Assembly: GCA_902576865.1 (NCBI GenBank)
Contig: CACGWZ010000005.1
Coordinates: 1 to 39,965 of the forward strand
From: an uncultured Fidelibacterota bacterium
GTDB taxonomy: Bacteria; Fidelibacterota; Marinisomatia; Marinisomatales; Marinisomataceae
DNA: 39,965 nucleotides
Direction of reading: 5' to 3'
Below the pieces are notes generated by a model. That model ran no database searches and had not been told where the DNA came from. It saw nothing but the letters and a program-made list of their open reading frames with translations. Shown in pieces: positions 26,358-34,955 of the stretch (positions are counted from its first letter, which is position 1; the number at the start of each line of letters is the position of its first letter). The translations under genes were made by a program, and so were the position numbers.

Positions 26358-27120
26358 AGCAGTAAAAGAATTAATTGATATAGTAATTAAGCTAAGATCA
26401 GATAATGGTTGTGATTGGGACAGAAAGCAAACTTCAGAATCATTGACGCCACATTTAATTGAAGAAGCAAATGAGGTGGTAGATGCAGTATTAGAAAAAA
26501 ATTCCGAAAATTTGAAAGAGGAGTTAGGAGATTTGCTTCTACATGTAGTTTTTCAAGCAGTCATAGCTTCTGAGAAAAAAACATTTGATTTTGATGATGT
26601 TGTCCAACAAATAAATGAAAAATTAATTAAAAGACATCCCCACATTTTTGATGAAAACTATGATGGGGAAGATTTATCCAATACAAAAAATTGGGAGCTT
26701 ATTAAAAAGAGCGAAAAAAATAGAGAATCCATTCTTGATGGTATGCCTAAATCACTTTCAGCTCTAATTGTAGCTCAAAGATATCAAGATAAAACAGGCG
26801 CTGTCGGTTTTGAATGGGAAAACTTTTCTCAAGTAATGGATAAAGTTGACGAAGAATTAGGAGAACTAAAGCAGGCTATAAACAATAATGATTTAAATAA
26901 TATTGAAGAGGAGATTGGAGATTTATTAATTACCATAGTTAATCTTGCAAGATTTTTTGATATTTCAGCTGATTTAGCATTAAGAAAGACCAATCAGAAA
27001 TTTTATAGACGATTTAATTTTATTGAAAAAATTATCCAAAAAAATAATCAAAAAATTGAAGATATATCATTAAGAGAACTATTAAATTATTGGGAGAAAG
27101 CTAAGCATGAAGAAAAATAA
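26350..27120 (+). CDS. mazG: Nucleoside triphosphate pyrophosphohydrolase MazG
   Basis: A protein of 256 residues with two tandem MazG domains. The first has EEANEVVDAV and ELGDLLLHVVF, the second KVDEELGELKQAI and EEEIGDLLITIVNLARF; each has the ExxE...E/DxxD metal-binding pattern. It hydrolyses NTPs or dNTPs to monophosphates and pyrophosphate, clearing abnormal nucleotides and affecting ppGpp levels in E. coli. The start is a GTG at 26350 inside the ybeY end. The last 14 bases overlap the next gene. Confidence 0.93.
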   Translation: MSEAVKELIDIVIKLRSDNGCDWDRKQTSESLTPHLIEEANEVVDAVLEKNSENLKEELGDLLLHVVFQAVIASEKKTFDFDDVVQQINEKLIKRHPHIFDENYDGEDLSNTKNWELIKKSEKNRESILDGMPKSLSALIVAQRYQDKTGAVGFEWENFSQVMDKVDEELGELKQAINNNDLNNIEEEIGDLLITIVNLARFFDISADLALRKTNQKFYRRFNFIEKIIQKNNQKIEDISLRELLNYWEKAKHEEK

Positions 27121-27529
27121 AATTGTTGGAATAACTTTTGGTTCTTTTGATCTTTTTCATTACGGCCATGCTTTGATGTTTAAAGAATGTAAGGAATATT
27201 GCGACTACTTAATTGTTGGAGTACAATCTGATCCTAGTATAGATCGTCCTGAAAAAAATAAACCTGTTCAATCACATAAAGAAAGAATAGGTATAGTAAG
27301 CTCTCTTAAGTTTGTTGATGAAGTGGTAACATATGATACTGAAGCTGACTTAATTGAGGTTTTAAAAAATATGCAGCCAGATGTAAGAATTCTTGGTGCA
27401 GATCATGAAGGAAAGCCTTTTACAGGACATGAGCTTCCAATTAAATGTATATTTAATACAAGAGACCATGGTTATTCTACTTCAGAGCTTAGAAGGAGAG
27501 TTTTTGAAGCAGAGAAAAGTAAAACTTAG
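27107..27529 (+). CDS. Cytidylyltransferase-like protein (TagD/RfaE2 family)
   Basis: A protein of 140 residues with the HxGH nucleotidyltransferase fold: ITFGSFDLFHYGH (HYGH at 18-21) and the C-terminal YSTSELRRRV corresponding to the ISTTxIK/RTxGISTT motif. Length and the GADHEGKPF segment are closest to glycerol-3-phosphate cytidylyltransferase. An RfaE domain II (heptose adenylyltransferase) role is an alternative and would complete part of the heptose route started by gmhA and hldA. Substrate cannot be settled by eye. It overlaps mazG by 14 bases and the convergent gene by 4. Confidence 0.8.
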   Translation: MKKNKIVGITFGSFDLFHYGHALMFKECKEYCDYLIVGVQSDPSIDRPEKNKPVQSHKERIGIVSSLKFVDEVVTYDTEADLIEVLKNMQPDVRILGADHEGKPFTGHELPIKCIFNTRDHGYSTSELRRRVFEAEKSKT

Positions 27530-28104
27530 TTTCCAATTAAGTAATTAAATATAATACTAGACCCCAACCTTAAATTGTTATCGTCATTAAGCGCACTTTC
27601 AAAAATACTTTCATCTCTTAAAGCTAAAACTCTAAGCTTTTCACTAACGTATACTTGTTTAGCGTTAAACTGTAATTGCTCAAAATTGACTCTATAAGGA
27701 TTATTTTTCAAAACTTCTGAAACAGAATTATTTCTTTCAGGATATTCGGCTAGTAGTTTCTTAAGAAAGATTGATAATGTATAATCAGACTTATAATTAT
27801 CAATTAATAATAAACTTCCATTCAAAATCATTCTATTTAACTCTTGAATATGAGTATCTGATAATTTTAAATAAGAATTACCGCATATAAATATTATAGC
27901 ATGTTTAGAAAATACAAAATTAGCTTCATCATTTATTTCAAATGTTAAATCAATATTTGAAGTAGTTTTAAGGTATTCTGATAATTTATTTGCTTCATCA
28001 ATATTACAACTTCCATATAATAATATTTTATCTGATTGAGCAAATAATTGATTGACGAGCATTAAAATTATTAATAATGCAGTTATATTTAGTTTTTTAA
28101 TCAT
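27526..28104 (-). CDS. Exported protein of unknown function (possibly DUF4159-like)
   Basis: From ATG 28104 the protein has 192 residues with a cleavable signal peptide (IKKLNITALLIILMLVNQLFAQS). A TTG at 28113 is the only earlier start. The mature part alternates beta strands and helices: ILLYGSCNID, HAIIFICGN, a helix then LNGSLLLIDNYKSD, and VSEKLRVLALRDES near the end. This resembles DUF4159 domains (a class I glutamine-amidotransferase-like fold without obvious catalytic residues), but the match is by eye only. It lies alone on the minus strand between mazG-type genes and a divergent envC-like gene 31 bases away. Confidence 0.6.
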   Translation of the reverse strand: MIKKLNITALLIILMLVNQLFAQSDKILLYGSCNIDEANKLSEYLKTTSNIDLTFEINDEANFVFSKHAIIFICGNSYLKLSDTHIQELNRMILNGSLLLIDNYKSDYTLSIFLKKLLAEYPERNNSVSEVLKNNPYRVNFEQLQFNAKQVYVSEKLRVLALRDESIFESALNDDNNLRLGSSIIFNYLIGN

Positions 28105-28135
28105 TATTAACAATTTAGGTTTTAATTTTATTTAA

Positions 28136-29305
28136 ATGAAAAAACTTAAATTTTATCTCATAATACTATTGATAACTTCATTAGTATTTAATCAAGATCA
28201 AAACTTTGATAAATCAATCAAAGATACTGAAGAACAAATCAGTAGACTTAAAGACTCCATTAATTCAGGAAATAAAGAAGTTGAAAAATTGAAAACTCAG
28301 TCAAAAAAAACAAAAGAGATAATCGAGCTAACTAGAAAAAATATTAAAAGCTCTAATGCATTAATTAATGCATATGACAAAAAAATAAGTCTTTATAATA
28401 AGCAATTAGTGAATCTTGAAAATGCAATTTTCAGAAATAATCAATCCATTAATGACATAAAAAAATCTTATGAAATAAGATCAATAAGTCTTTATAAAAA
28501 TAGAAATAATGATCTTTCAAATTATATCTTTAATTCCAAAAGTTTTTCGCAGATGATTTACCGTCTAAAATACTTTAATATAATTTCAGAAATAAATCAA
28601 AAGTCTGTTGATAAAATAAAAACTACACAAAAGTTTAATAGGCAAAAAACTTCTGAAATTTCTGAATTACTTGATAAGGTTGAAGAAAGTAAAAATTACA
28701 AAAAAACAGAAATATCTAGTTTAAATCAGAAAAAAAGATATCAAGAAAAGTTACTGAAGGAACTCAAAAAGGAAGAAAATGAAGTAAAAGCTGAGATTGC
28801 AACACAATTACAACAAATTGATGCTTTGGAAAAACTCCGTAAACAAATTATTGAGGACAAAAAAAAGTATAGTGAGCAGCAGTTAGCTAGTTTAAAAAGA
28901 ATTGATAAGGATATAAGGAATTATAAAGGAAAGTTAGATTGGCCTGTTCAGGGGAAAGTCGTTAAATCATTTGGACCACAATGGAATCCTCGCTTGAATA
29001 CTACTTTAGATAATCCGGGTATTGATATTAGCGCAAGAGCAACACTTCCAGTTAAAAGTGTCTTTGATGGATATGTATCAACCATTACATTTATAGCTGG
29101 ATATGGAACTACTGTGATAATCGATCACAACAATAGTTACTACACTGTTTTTACTCATTTAGAAAATTTGCTAATATCAGAAAATATGAATGTTAAAGAA
29201 GGCCAAAATATTGGCTATGTATCAAATGACAATATTATTCATTTTGAAATTTGGGGTAATAATCAAAAATTAAATCCAGAAAAATGGTTAGTTAATGGAA
29301 ATTAG
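28136..29305 (+). CDS. EnvC-like murein hydrolase activator (coiled coil plus degenerate LytM)
   Basis: A protein of 389 residues with a signal peptide (residues 1-19), a long charged coiled coil (about 25-255) and a C-terminal LytM/M23 domain beginning at LDWPVQGKVVKSFGPQW. The family's catalytic HxxxD reads N293xxxD297 (NPGID) and the HxH reads I367-I-H369 (IIHFEIW), so two zinc ligands are missing. That is typical of EnvC/NlpD proteins that activate periplasmic amidases in cell separation rather than cut peptidoglycan themselves. It is divergent from the unknown exported protein and overlaps holB by 11 bases. Confidence 0.88.
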   Translation: MKKLKFYLIILLITSLVFNQDQNFDKSIKDTEEQISRLKDSINSGNKEVEKLKTQSKKTKEIIELTRKNIKSSNALINAYDKKISLYNKQLVNLENAIFRNNQSINDIKKSYEIRSISLYKNRNNDLSNYIFNSKSFSQMIYRLKYFNIISEINQKSVDKIKTTQKFNRQKTSEISELLDKVEESKNYKKTEISSLNQKKRYQEKLLKELKKEENEVKAEIATQLQQIDALEKLRKQIIEDKKKYSEQQLASLKRIDKDIRNYKGKLDWPVQGKVVKSFGPQWNPRLNTTLDNPGIDISARATLPVKSVFDGYVSTITFIAGYGTTVIIDHNNSYYTVFTHLENLLISENMNVKEGQNIGYVSNDNIIHFEIWGNNQKLNPEKWLVNGN

Positions 29306-30359
29306 TCAAATACAAAGTGGATCATGGCAAAAGTTTGAAAATGCCATAAAAGAAGAAAAAATTTCAAATGCTTACATCATTTATGGACCATCTGGCTCAG
29401 GTAAAGAAGCATTAGCATTGCAATTCGTATCTCAGATTTTATCATCAAAAATAACTGATTTGGTTTCTAATGAAAATATTACTTTCATTGCTCCGGCATC
29501 AAAAGATTTTTACCAGAATTTATTTAAAAGCAAAACATTTGAAACTGATGAGTATAATCAATGGAAAGAATTTTTAAGTAATAAAATGTACAATCCTTTT
29601 TTGAAAAAGGTTTTATCTGATAGTAATAATATTCCTGTTGTAACAATTAATAATTTAAAAGAGAAAATCTACTTTAAGACCAGTGGTAGAAAGATTGTAG
29701 TAATTTTTAACTCTGAAGCATTATCTCATGGAAGTGGTGAATCAGCAAATATGCTTTTAAAAGTGTTAGAAGAACCACCTAGCAATACTACATTTATTTT
29801 AGTAACCGATTATATTGACAAGGTAATGCCAACAATTAAATCACGATGTCAGTCTATATATGTTCCTAGATTAACAAATGACTCAATTGTACAATTTTTT
29901 GCAAAAAACAACCAATTATCTTCCAATTTCATTTCTTTTATTACAGATAATAATTTAAATGCACTCAATTCACTTAATTCTTTTGATAAAGAGGAAATTC
30001 TAGATTGTATAAAACATTATTTTAATGCAATTAGATATAAGAATGCAGAATCTATTTCAAATTTTATAGATAGAATCGAAAGCCTTTATAAATCCTCAAG
30101 AAATGAATTTGATTTTCACCTATCGGTAATTAGGAAGTTCATTAAGCTCATTTCAATGATTAATCATTCCGTTGGTTATGATATTGAATTTGAGGAATTT
30201 GAAGAATTAGCATTAATTATTAATAAAAAATATAAAAATATGGATCATATCAAATTAATTGACAACCTTGAAAAGCTAATAAGTGTGCTTGATGGTAATG
30301 CAAATCCCAGGTTATCATTAATGAACATGATTATTAATTCAAATAAGGCATTAAATTAG
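29295..30359 (+). CDS. holB: DNA polymerase III clamp-loader subunit delta'
   Basis: A protein of 354 residues with the AAA+ fold of clamp-loader subunits. It shows a P-loop-like GPSGSGKEA, sensor region KVLEEPPSNTTFILVTD and the SRC arginine-finger motif in IKSRCQSI. Unlike DnaX there is no zinc module with four Cys in the N-terminal domain and the P-loop ends GKE, both fitting the delta' (HolB) role over tau/gamma. It forms part of the loader that places the beta clamp on DNA. It is 11 bases inside the envC-like gene end and followed by metG after 3 bases. Confidence 0.82.
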   Translation: MEISQIQSGSWQKFENAIKEEKISNAYIIYGPSGSGKEALALQFVSQILSSKITDLVSNENITFIAPASKDFYQNLFKSKTFETDEYNQWKEFLSNKMYNPFLKKVLSDSNNIPVVTINNLKEKIYFKTSGRKIVVIFNSEALSHGSGESANMLLKVLEEPPSNTTFILVTDYIDKVMPTIKSRCQSIYVPRLTNDSIVQFFAKNNQLSSNFISFITDNNLNALNSLNSFDKEEILDCIKHYFNAIRYKNAESISNFIDRIESLYKSSRNEFDFHLSVIRKFIKLISMINHSVGYDIEFEEFEELALIINKKYKNMDHIKLIDNLEKLISVLDGNANPRLSLMNMIINSNKALN

Positions 30360-30362
30360 CCC

Positions 30363-31838
30363 ATGAAAAAGTATTATATAACTACACCAATATACTATGT
30401 GAATGATAAGCCTCATATTGGCCACGCATATACAACAATACTTGCAGATACCATTTCAAGATTTAGGGCTTTAATAGGAGAAAAACCCAATTTTTTAACT
30501 GGATTAGATGAGCATGGGTTAAAAGTCCAGCAAGCAGCAGAAAAAAATGGAAAGGCCCCTCAGGATCACTGCGATTCAATGGCTCCAGCATTTATAGATT
30601 TGTGGAAAAAATTAAATATCAACTATTCTGATTTCATTAGGACAACAGAGCATAGACATACAAAGATTGTTCAAAAAATTTTAACAAAAGTTCATGAATC
30701 AGGTGACATATATATGGACGAATACAAAGGATGGTATTCAATATCTGAAGAAAGGTTTATTACAGAAAAGGAGCTTGATTCTGGTCAATTTGGTCAGGTA
30801 AAACAAATAAAGGAAAAAAATTATTTTTTCAAAATGAGTAAATACCAAGCAACCTTAATAGATAAAATTGAAAAAGATGAATTGTTAATTCAGCCAAAAA
30901 GTAGAAAGAATGAGGTGCTTGGTTTTCTTAAAAATGAATTATCTGATCTTTGCATTTCCAGACCAAAATCTCGTCTTGAGTGGGGAATAGAACTACCTTT
31001 TGATGATAATTATGTCACATATGTATGGTTTGATGCACTAATCAATTATATATCAGCTATAGGAGCTTATAGTAATGATGAGCAGTTTTCTTCTTTATGG
31101 CCTGCAGATGTTCATTTAATTGGTAAAGATATTTTAACTACTCATTCGGTTTATTGGCCTACAATGTTGCTATCATTAGGATTGCCATTACCGCAAAGAA
31201 TTTTTGCACATGGATGGTGGCTCACTGACGACCAGAAAATGAGTAAATCATTAGGAAATGTTGTAAGTCCCTTAATGTTGATAGATGACTTCGGAGTTGA
31301 TTCTGTAAGATATTATCTAATGTCTGAAATGGTTTTAGGTATGGATGCAACATTTTCATCAGAATCCTTTGAAAAAAAATATAATAGTGACTTAGCTAAT
31401 GATTTTGGCAATTTAGTGAGCAGAGTTTCAACTTTAATAAAGAATAACTTTGATGAAAAAATTCCAGAAAGCAGTTTAGTAGAATCTGATCTTTCTACCA
31501 ATTTTCAAAAAATAGTTTTAAAAGAACAATTAGATAATTTAGAGATTGATAAAGTAATTAATGATATAATGACTTTCATACGTAGCATAAATGTCTTTAT
31601 GGAACAAAACGAACCATGGAAATTAGTAAAAAGTGACAAGGGGCAGGCTGGAAATATACTATATCATTGCGCAGAATCCCTAAGGTTGGCTGCTGTAATG
31701 TTATCTCCTGTAATGCCTTCAAAAACCAAGGATATTTTAGATATTCTAGGTACTAATGATGTAGAATTAGTTTGGGGTAAATTAGAATCAGGATCAAAGA
31801 TTTCTATTTCAAAGCCTATTTTTCCGAGAATCAGTTAA
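30363..31838 (+). CDS. metG: Methionyl-tRNA synthetase
   Basis: A class I synthetase of 491 residues: HIGH (18-21 in KPHIGHAY) and KMSKS (292-296 in DDQKMSKSLGNVV). The inserted connective domain shows no CxxC zinc knuckle, so it is the zinc-free, short form without the C-terminal tRNA-binding dimerisation domain. It charges both initiator and elongator tRNA-Met. Its stop overlaps the tatD start (TAATG). Confidence 0.96.
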   Translation: MKKYYITTPIYYVNDKPHIGHAYTTILADTISRFRALIGEKPNFLTGLDEHGLKVQQAAEKNGKAPQDHCDSMAPAFIDLWKKLNINYSDFIRTTEHRHTKIVQKILTKVHESGDIYMDEYKGWYSISEERFITEKELDSGQFGQVKQIKEKNYFFKMSKYQATLIDKIEKDELLIQPKSRKNEVLGFLKNELSDLCISRPKSRLEWGIELPFDDNYVTYVWFDALINYISAIGAYSNDEQFSSLWPADVHLIGKDILTTHSVYWPTMLLSLGLPLPQRIFAHGWWLTDDQKMSKSLGNVVSPLMLIDDFGVDSVRYYLMSEMVLGMDATFSSESFEKKYNSDLANDFGNLVSRVSTLIKNNFDEKIPESSLVESDLSTNFQKIVLKEQLDNLEIDKVINDIMTFIRSINVFMEQNEPWKLVKSDKGQAGNILYHCAESLRLAAVMLSPVMPSKTKDILDILGTNDVELVWGKLESGSKISISKPIFPRIS

Positions 31839-32596
31839 TGCTATTAATTGATACACATGCACATCTTTATTATGATAATATGTATGAGAATTTATCTGAA
31901 GTTCTGAAGTTAGCAGAATATAATAATGTAAAAAAAACTATTTGTATAGGTACAGATCTTGAGACTTCATTAAAGTCAGTAGAAATTGCAGAGCAGTATG
32001 AAAATGTTTTTGCTACAGTAGGTATTCATCCTCATGATTCAAAAGATGTCCCAAAAAATTATTTGCTAGAGCTTGAAAAATTATCTGAAAGTAATAAAGT
32101 GGTAGCTATTGGTGAAATTGGAATTGATAATTATAGAAATCATTCTCCGCAAGATATACAGAAAAAAGTAATGATAGAACAAATGGATCTTGCATATAAA
32201 TTAAATCTTCCAATTGTCTTTCATAATAGAGATGCAGATAATGAAATATTTGATGTATTGAAAAAACGTCCATTTCATAAAGCATTATCTCATTGTTTTT
32301 CAAGCAATTTAGATTTTGCAAAAAAACTGATATCTCTTGGAATCAAAATTTCTTTTTCAGGAAATGTAACTTTTAAAAATGCTAGAAATACGGATGTAGT
32401 ACAAAATATTTCAATTAATGATTTTATGCTTGAAACTGATTGTCCATTTTTAGCACCTCATCCATTTAGAGGTAGTAAAAATGAACCAAAGTACGTATTG
32501 ACAATAGCCGAAAAAATTGCTGAGTTAAGAGGTGAAACTTTAGAGCAGATTGCATTATCTACTTCAAAAAATGCGGAACAATTTTTTAATATATAA
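31838..32596 (+). CDS. tatD: TatD-family metal-dependent DNase
   Basis: A protein of 252 residues with the TatD TIM-barrel signatures: DTHAHLYYDN metal-binding HxH, GIHPHDSK, IGEIGIDNYRNHS and ETDCPFLAPHPFRG near the C-terminus. Family members are magnesium-dependent exo/endonucleases acting in DNA repair and fragmentation. It sits between metG and rsmA with TAATG overlap upstream and no gap downstream, a neighbourhood often found for tatD. Confidence 0.94.
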   Translation: MLLIDTHAHLYYDNMYENLSEVLKLAEYNNVKKTICIGTDLETSLKSVEIAEQYENVFATVGIHPHDSKDVPKNYLLELEKLSESNKVVAIGEIGIDNYRNHSPQDIQKKVMIEQMDLAYKLNLPIVFHNRDADNEIFDVLKKRPFHKALSHCFSSNLDFAKKLISLGIKISFSGNVTFKNARNTDVVQNISINDFMLETDCPFLAPHPFRGSKNEPKYVLTIAEKIAELRGETLEQIALSTSKNAEQFFNI

Positions 32597-33358
32597 ATGG
32601 TCTTTGCAAAAAAGAAATGGGGACAAAATTTTCTAGTTGATAATAATCTATTAGAAAAAATAATCAAAACCATTGATATCAAAAAAGATGATGAAATATT
32701 AGAAATAGGCCCAGGGCATGGTGCATTATCTGAAAAAATTATACAAAAAACTAAAACTTTAAAAATGGTTGAGATTGATCCTGAACTGATTCGAGTAATT
32801 GGTCAAAATCCATTACTTTCACCATTTGAAATTTTTAATCAAGATATTTTAAAAACAAATCTTCAGGAATTAGGTTTAAATAATCCAAAGGTTATCGGAA
32901 ATATTCCATATAATATTACTTCTCCAATTATCTTTTGGCTTATTGATTACTTGCCTTATTGGAGTGAATCATATCTGATGGTTCAAAAAGAAGTAGCTCA
33001 AAGATTGATAGCAGATATTGGAACCAAAGATTATAGTCGAATTACTGTTATGACTGGTTTGTATTTCAATATAAAGATATGTTTTTATATTTCTCCAAAT
33101 GTATTCAATCCAAAGCCAAAAGTTGAATCAGCCTTTATATCAGTTAAAAAGAATGATAAATACGATTTAAGTAAAATTGATTCAAAGAAATATAGTCAGG
33201 TAGTTCGTATGGCTTTTAATCAAAGAAGAAAAATGTTAAGAAATTCCCTTTCAGCATTAGACATTAATAGAGATAATTGTGAAGTTGATTTTCAAAGAAG
33301 ACCAGAACAGCTTACAATAGATGAATTTTTGGACATTTCTAATAATATTATATCCTAA
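32597..33358 (+). CDS. rsmA: 16S rRNA dimethyladenosine transferase
   Basis: KsgA/RsmA dimethylates the two adjacent adenines of helix 45 in 16S rRNA during 30S maturation. The 253-residue protein shows KKWGQNFLVDNNLL, the SAM-binding EIGPGHGALSEKI, and the catalytic NIPYNITSPI (NxPY/NLPY motif), with the C-terminal PKVESAFISV segment. The ATG follows the tatD stop directly. Confidence 0.96.
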   Translation: MVFAKKKWGQNFLVDNNLLEKIIKTIDIKKDDEILEIGPGHGALSEKIIQKTKTLKMVEIDPELIRVIGQNPLLSPFEIFNQDILKTNLQELGLNNPKVIGNIPYNITSPIIFWLIDYLPYWSESYLMVQKEVAQRLIADIGTKDYSRITVMTGLYFNIKICFYISPNVFNPKPKVESAFISVKKNDKYDLSKIDSKKYSQVVRMAFNQRRKMLRNSLSALDINRDNCEVDFQRRPEQLTIDEFLDISNNIIS

Positions 33359-33395
33359 TTGGCATTTTTGAATTTTATCACTAAGTTTCCCCACG

Positions 33396-33590
33396 ATGAT
33401 TGAAGTAAACATAAAAGACAATGAATCTTTAGAGAGAGCACTTAGACGTTTCAAAAAGAAATGGGAACGTTCGGGTGTGCTTAAAGACGTTAAAAGAAAA
33501 GCTTTTTATGAAAAGCCTAGCGTTACAAAGAGAATTGCCAAAAAACAAACCATTAGAAGAGCAGTAAGACTAGCAAAGTTTAATAACTAA
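33396..33590 (+). CDS. rpsU: Ribosomal protein bS21
   Basis: A 64-residue basic protein matching bS21 end to end: MIEVNIKDNESLERALRRFK, KWERSGVLKDVKRKAFYEKP, and an Arg/Lys-rich C-terminus. It binds the 30S platform near the anti-Shine-Dalgarno. The 37-base upstream gap has no visible Shine-Dalgarno sequence. It is next to rsmA, whose product acts on the same 30S region. Confidence 0.96.
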   Translation: MIEVNIKDNESLERALRRFKKKWERSGVLKDVKRKAFYEKPSVTKRIAKKQTIRRAVRLAKFNN

Positions 33591-33641
33591 TAGTCTATAT
33601 CTCCTCTTTCAATTCTAATAAAAAAGTTCTAATCTACAACT

Positions 33642-34955
33642 ATGTTAATTAGAAGTGCATCCGGTCTTAGAGGAATAGCTGAAGATCATTTTACCCCTGA
33701 ATTAATTGATAAGTACATTTCTGCATTTATTTCTACTCAAAATATAAAATCATGTGTTATTGGAAGAGATGGCAGACCTTCAGGGAAGCAAATTTCTCAA
33801 TGGGTAATTGATTCGTTTCATAAAAATGGAATCAATGTTGAAAACTGTGGTCTTGCAACAACTCCTACTATGCAAGTCATGACTGAAAAAGAACATTTTG
33901 ATGGTGGGATTGTAATTACAGCCAGTCATAATCCATTTGAGTACAACGGATTAAAGTTCCTGCAAACAGATGGAACATTTTTAAGTCCTGAGCAATGTGA
34001 AGAATTATTTAAAGCAGTCGATCAGAATGTTTCAATAGACCCACCTGATTCACTTGGAGTAGTTTCAGACTATTCCACAGCAAATGAAGAGCATATAGAT
34101 AAGGTTTTAGCTGCAAAATGCATCGACACAGATAATATTCGAAAAAATAACTTTAAAGTTGTAATTGATGCTGTAAATGGAGCAGGGTCATTCATTTTAC
34201 CAATGCTTTGTGAGCGATTAGATTGTGAAGTTATAACAATGAATTGTAGTGGAGATGGTAATTTTTCTAGAATACCAGAGCCACTAGCTGAAAATTTAGA
34301 TGCTTTAGAGGAAAAAGTTTTAGAGGTTGGTGCTGATATTGGATTTGCTACAGATCCCGATGGAGATAGATTATCAATAGTTTCTAATAAAGGAAAAGCG
34401 ATTGGAGAGGAATATACATTAGTTTTAGCAGTGAAAAATTATTTGAATTTTCAAGAAAGTATGGTTGTAACCAATCTATCAACCTCAATGATGCTTGATA
34501 ATATTACAAACAAAACTATAAGAACAAGGATTGGGGAAGCGCACGTTGTTCAAAAAATGAATGAGTTGAATATTTCCATAGGTGGCGAAGGAAATGGAGG
34601 AGTGATTCTGAAAGAAGTACACTTAGGAAGGGATTCTTTGGTGGCAGTTTCTATGATTTTAAGCTTATTATCTATTTCCGGAAAATCAATCAGTGATGAA
34701 ATTTGCAGCATACCAAAATATTTAATGGTAAAAGATAAGATTCTTCTTAATAGTAAAATTGATTTTGATAGTCTTGAAAGTATATTTGATTGTGACGAAA
34801 TTAATAGGCTTGATGGTATAAAATTTAGTTGGTCAGATAAATGGATTCACATAAGAAAATCTAATACAGAGCCAATAATAAGAATTTTTGCTGAAGCACC
34901 AACACAAGACGAAGTTGATGAGTTGGTCAATACATTAAAAAATTATGTAAAATGA
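33642..34955 (+). CDS. Phosphoglucosamine mutase or phosphomannomutase family
   Basis: An alpha-D-phosphohexomutase of 437 residues with all four family motifs: the phosphoserine loop TASHNPFEYNGLKF (Ser95), the metal loop ATDPDGDRLS, the sugar-binding GEGNGGV and the phosphate-binding KSNTEPIIRIFAEA. These enzymes interconvert hexose 6- and 1-phosphates for peptidoglycan and polysaccharide precursors. RSASGLRGIAED at the N-terminus resembles the archaeal/Bacteroidetes-type GlmM/ManB group, so glucosamine versus mannose substrate is left open. The stop overlaps valS as ATGA. Confidence 0.88.
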   Translation: MLIRSASGLRGIAEDHFTPELIDKYISAFISTQNIKSCVIGRDGRPSGKQISQWVIDSFHKNGINVENCGLATTPTMQVMTEKEHFDGGIVITASHNPFEYNGLKFLQTDGTFLSPEQCEELFKAVDQNVSIDPPDSLGVVSDYSTANEEHIDKVLAAKCIDTDNIRKNNFKVVIDAVNGAGSFILPMLCERLDCEVITMNCSGDGNFSRIPEPLAENLDALEEKVLEVGADIGFATDPDGDRLSIVSNKGKAIGEEYTLVLAVKNYLNFQESMVVTNLSTSMMLDNITNKTIRTRIGEAHVVQKMNELNISIGGEGNGGVILKEVHLGRDSLVAVSMILSLLSISGKSISDEICSIPKYLMVKDKILLNSKIDFDSLESIFDCDEINRLDGIKFSWSDKWIHIRKSNTEPIIRIFAEAPTQDEVDELVNTLKNYVK

